From positions 1 through 7,575 of the forward strand of contig CAKVKI010000128.1 of the NCBI GenBank assembly GCA_934754975.1: a stretch of DNA of 7,575 nucleotides, given 5' to 3'. A program made the position numbers and the translations under genes. This DNA comes from an uncultured Alistipes sp. Lineage in GTDB: Bacteria; Bacteroidota; Bacteroidia; Bacteroidales; Rikenellaceae. The first letter of the stretch is position 1, and every line of letters begins with the position of its first letter. The notes beneath the pieces were generated by a model. That model was not told the DNA's origin. It saw nothing but the letters and a program-made list of their open reading frames with translations, and searched no databases. Shown here piece after piece: positions 5,842 through 7,575 of the stretch.

Positions 5842-7575
5842 ATGAAGAAGTTACTCCTTTTATGGCTCCTGACGCTGGCGGCGACCGTCGCCGTGCATGC
5901 GCAGCGTGTCGAAGTCTATCGCCAGTTGCCTTCCGATCAAATTACGGCGTCGGCCAGTTCGACGCTCAGGGGCTCGTCCGCCGCTGCTGCGGTCGACGGC
6001 GCCGGCATGCGGGGCGACCTGCACGAAGCCAACAATCTGGGGCATGGCATGTGGGTGTCGCAGGCTTCGGCCGGAACGTTGCGTTACAGCCCCTCGACGC
6101 GCGAAGGGGTAGTGTGGTTCCTCTGTCAGGTGGGCGATAAGAATTCCCCCCCCCGTCAAATAGACCAGATCCGCGTATGGAATCATAACCAGAACGAACA
6201 TACCCGCCGCGGGCTGAACAAAGTATATATCGAGTATTCGGCCGACGGTCAAACGTGGCAGCTGCTGCCCGACGGACGGCTCGACTACCATGTCATTCCC
6301 GAGTCGGTGGGGCGCAATCCCGAGCCGGCCGACTTTATCCTGAACACACCGGGCCTTAAAGCCCGTTACATCTGTTTTACAGCTGCTGCCGGCGGCGAGG
6401 GCAACCACTACGACCGCAATGATCCGGTGGTTATGCGCGAAGCGGCCGACATGCACCAGAATCCCGATTATTACGGGCTGGCCGAAATCCGTTTCTATAC
6501 GAAGGAGCGCGCCGACGTGCGCACGCTGGCTCCCGTTTCGGAGCTGTCGCTCGCGGCTTCGCAGGGCTATCTGAAAACGCCCGGGGGGCCGTCGCGCGAA
6601 TTCACCCTGCGCTTCGACAACCCGATATATGCCGGGGCCGACCTCGCGTTCGAATGCGGCGGCCGTACGTGGAGCGCCGAAATCGCTCCTTCAGGCGTCG
6701 GCGTCGTGCGTTACGACGGACTTTTCCCGGCAGGATACATGGAAGAAACGGCGAAGTTCGACGTGCGTCTGACGAGCCGTCAGGGAACCGTCGAAAAGCG
6801 GTTCGAAGTGCCCGCCGCCCGCAAATGGACCGTCAATTTCCTCTCCCATTCGCATCAGGACATCGGCTATACGCACCGTCAGAAGGACGTGATGAAACTC
6901 CAGTGGCGCAATCTGGAGCGTGCGATGGACCTCGCCGAGCGGACGAAGGATTATCCCCAGGGCGCCCGTTACCGCTGGAATACCGAAGCCACCTGGTCGA
7001 TCGCCGGGTATCTCGAAGCCTATGCCGGGACCGAAAAGGCCGACCGGCTGATAAAGGCCGTACGCGACGGCATAATCAACATCGACGCCCCGCTGGGCAG
7101 TATCCTGACGGGCATCTGCCGTCAGGAAGAGCTGATGCACATGTTCGACGACGCGCACCGGCTTGCCCGCGAAATCGGCGTGGAGGTGAATACGGCGATG
7201 ATGAGCGACGTTCCCGGACAGGTCTGGGGACTTGCTACCGCCATGTCCAAAAACGGCGTGAAGTACTACTCGCCGGGACCCAATTACGTGCCTTTCTACG
7301 GAAAGATCGGCAACGACCGCGCTGCGGCCCTGCACGTCGAATGGGGCGACCGGCCCTTCTACTGGCAGTCGCAGTCGGGAACCGACAAGGTGCTGGTGTG
7401 GCAGGCCGGACGTGGCTATTCGTGGTTTCACGGCTGGCTGGCCGGACGCCTTTCGGTGTGCGGACTCGATCCGATCTGGAACTACCTGCAGGAGCTGGAG
7501 ACCGACGAATTTCCTTATAACACCTGTTACCTGCGCTACACGGTCCACGGCGACAACGGACCTCCCGACGAGCTG
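5842..7575 (+). CDS. Secreted GH38-type alpha-mannosidase with N-terminal F5/8 (discoidin-like) domain (3'-partial)
   Basis: The frame is open for 578 codons to the window edge, so the C-terminal part is missing. GH38 enzymes are retaining, zinc-dependent alpha-mannosidases. Residues 1-21 are a signal peptide (MKKLLLLWLLTLAATVAVHAQ) without a lipobox, so export to the periplasm is expected. About 31-220 is a beta-sandwich of the F5/8 type C/discoidin kind (QIDQIRVWNHNQNEHT, YIEYSADGQTWQLL, GLAEIRFYTKE), probably sugar-binding. About 225-328 looks like a linker beta domain. The catalytic domain starts at 332: LSHSHQDIGYTH (H338 and D340 align with the zinc ligands of the HSHNDPGW motif), YRWNTEATW at 364-372, and MMSDVPGQ at 453-460 (D456, likely nucleophile and zinc ligand). 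The motif form places it in a divergent GH38 branch. It is divergent from the GH92 gene, with shared palindromes between. A C9 tract lies at codons 102-105. Confidence 0.88.
   Translation, partial: MKKLLLLWLLTLAATVAVHAQRVEVYRQLPSDQITASASSTLRGSSAAAAVDGAGMRGDLHEANNLGHGMWVSQASAGTLRYSPSTREGVVWFLCQVGDKNSPPRQIDQIRVWNHNQNEHTRRGLNKVYIEYSADGQTWQLLPDGRLDYHVIPESVGRNPEPADFILNTPGLKARYICFTAAAGGEGNHYDRNDPVVMREAADMHQNPDYYGLAEIRFYTKERADVRTLAPVSELSLAASQGYLKTPGGPSREFTLRFDNPIYAGADLAFECGGRTWSAEIAPSGVGVVRYDGLFPAGYMEETAKFDVRLTSRQGTVEKRFEVPAARKWTVNFLSHSHQDIGYTHRQKDVMKLQWRNLERAMDLAERTKDYPQGARYRWNTEATWSIAGYLEAYAGTEKADRLIKAVRDGIINIDAPLGSILTGICRQEELMHMFDDAHRLAREIGVEVNTAMMSDVPGQVWGLATAMSKNGVKYYSPGPNYVPFYGKIGNDRAAALHVEWGDRPFYWQSQSGTDKVLVWQAGRGYSWFHGWLAGRLSVCGLDPIWNYLQELETDEFPYNTCYLRYTVHGDNGPPDEL
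6146..6154 (+). repeat. Nine-C homopolymer inside the GH38 gene
   Basis: Nine consecutive C residues encode S102-P103-P104-R105 and are in frame as written. Loss of one C would bring TAG into frame within three codons after the tract; gain of one C would bring TAA into frame about a dozen codons on. Either slip cuts the protein in the F5/8 domain before the catalytic part. Such tracts are both phase-variation sites and common sequencing-error sites. Confidence 0.6.

Noticed and set aside
6146..6154. Frameshift suspected at the nine-C tract
   Set aside because: The frame reads straight through from the signal peptide to the GH38 motifs as written, so the gene is intact in this sequence.
6691..7548. 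A 285-codon minus-strand frame and a 288-codon plus-strand frame (6654-7520) inside the GH38 gene
   Set aside because: Both overlap the GH38 catalytic domain, whose motifs are unambiguous; the alternative translations look non-natural.

Overview
The window reads as a gut Bacteroidota contig, most likely Alistipes-like (inference). Evidence is the moderately high GC of the genes, the AT-rich spacers, Bacteroidota-type -7 boxes (TAnnTTTG), start codons without a Shine-Dalgarno, and a set of secreted glycan-degrading enzymes. The first ~380 bases do not fit: they encode the C-terminal domain of a transketolase in a very GC-rich, AAG/GAG-only codon style that suggests an actinobacterial (Coriobacteriia/Collinsella-like) source.

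Layout: (1) 2-724 (+), one open frame that switches in mid-protein from a transketolase C-terminus to the C-terminus of an S1-type sulfatase. The switch lies at a perfect 10-bp inverted repeat (367-389). This is probably an assembly or amplification chimera rather than a real fusion. (2) 745-774, a strong hairpin terminator. (3) 992-1723 (+), a GntR/HutC-type regulator with a UTRA ligand domain, preceded by three copies of TATCGTAT, one overlapping its -7 box. (4) 1883-1916, a bidirectional terminator between convergent genes. (5) 1933-5121 (-), a secreted, divergent GH92-type glycosidase with an N-terminal extension of about 300 residues. (6) 5122-5841, a 720-bp divergent intergenic region with repeated ACATATGT palindromes near both genes. 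(7) 5842-7575 (+, runs off the edge), a secreted F5/8-type (discoidin) plus GH38-type alpha-mannosidase, which contains a nine-C tract.

Together, GntR-UTRA + GH92 + GH38, with a sulfatase next door, look like part of a polysaccharide or glycoprotein utilisation locus aimed at alpha-mannoside-containing and perhaps sulfated host glycans. No SusC/SusD pair is visible in the window. Both glycosidases depart from their family motifs at positions that normally bind mannose or shape the active site, so their substrate may be unusual. I see no mobile element, CRISPR array, rRNA or tRNA, and no strong case for an entirely new system. The points most worth a second look are the chimeric first gene, the divergent GH92/GH38 pair with shared palindromes, and the C9 tract as a possible phase switch.
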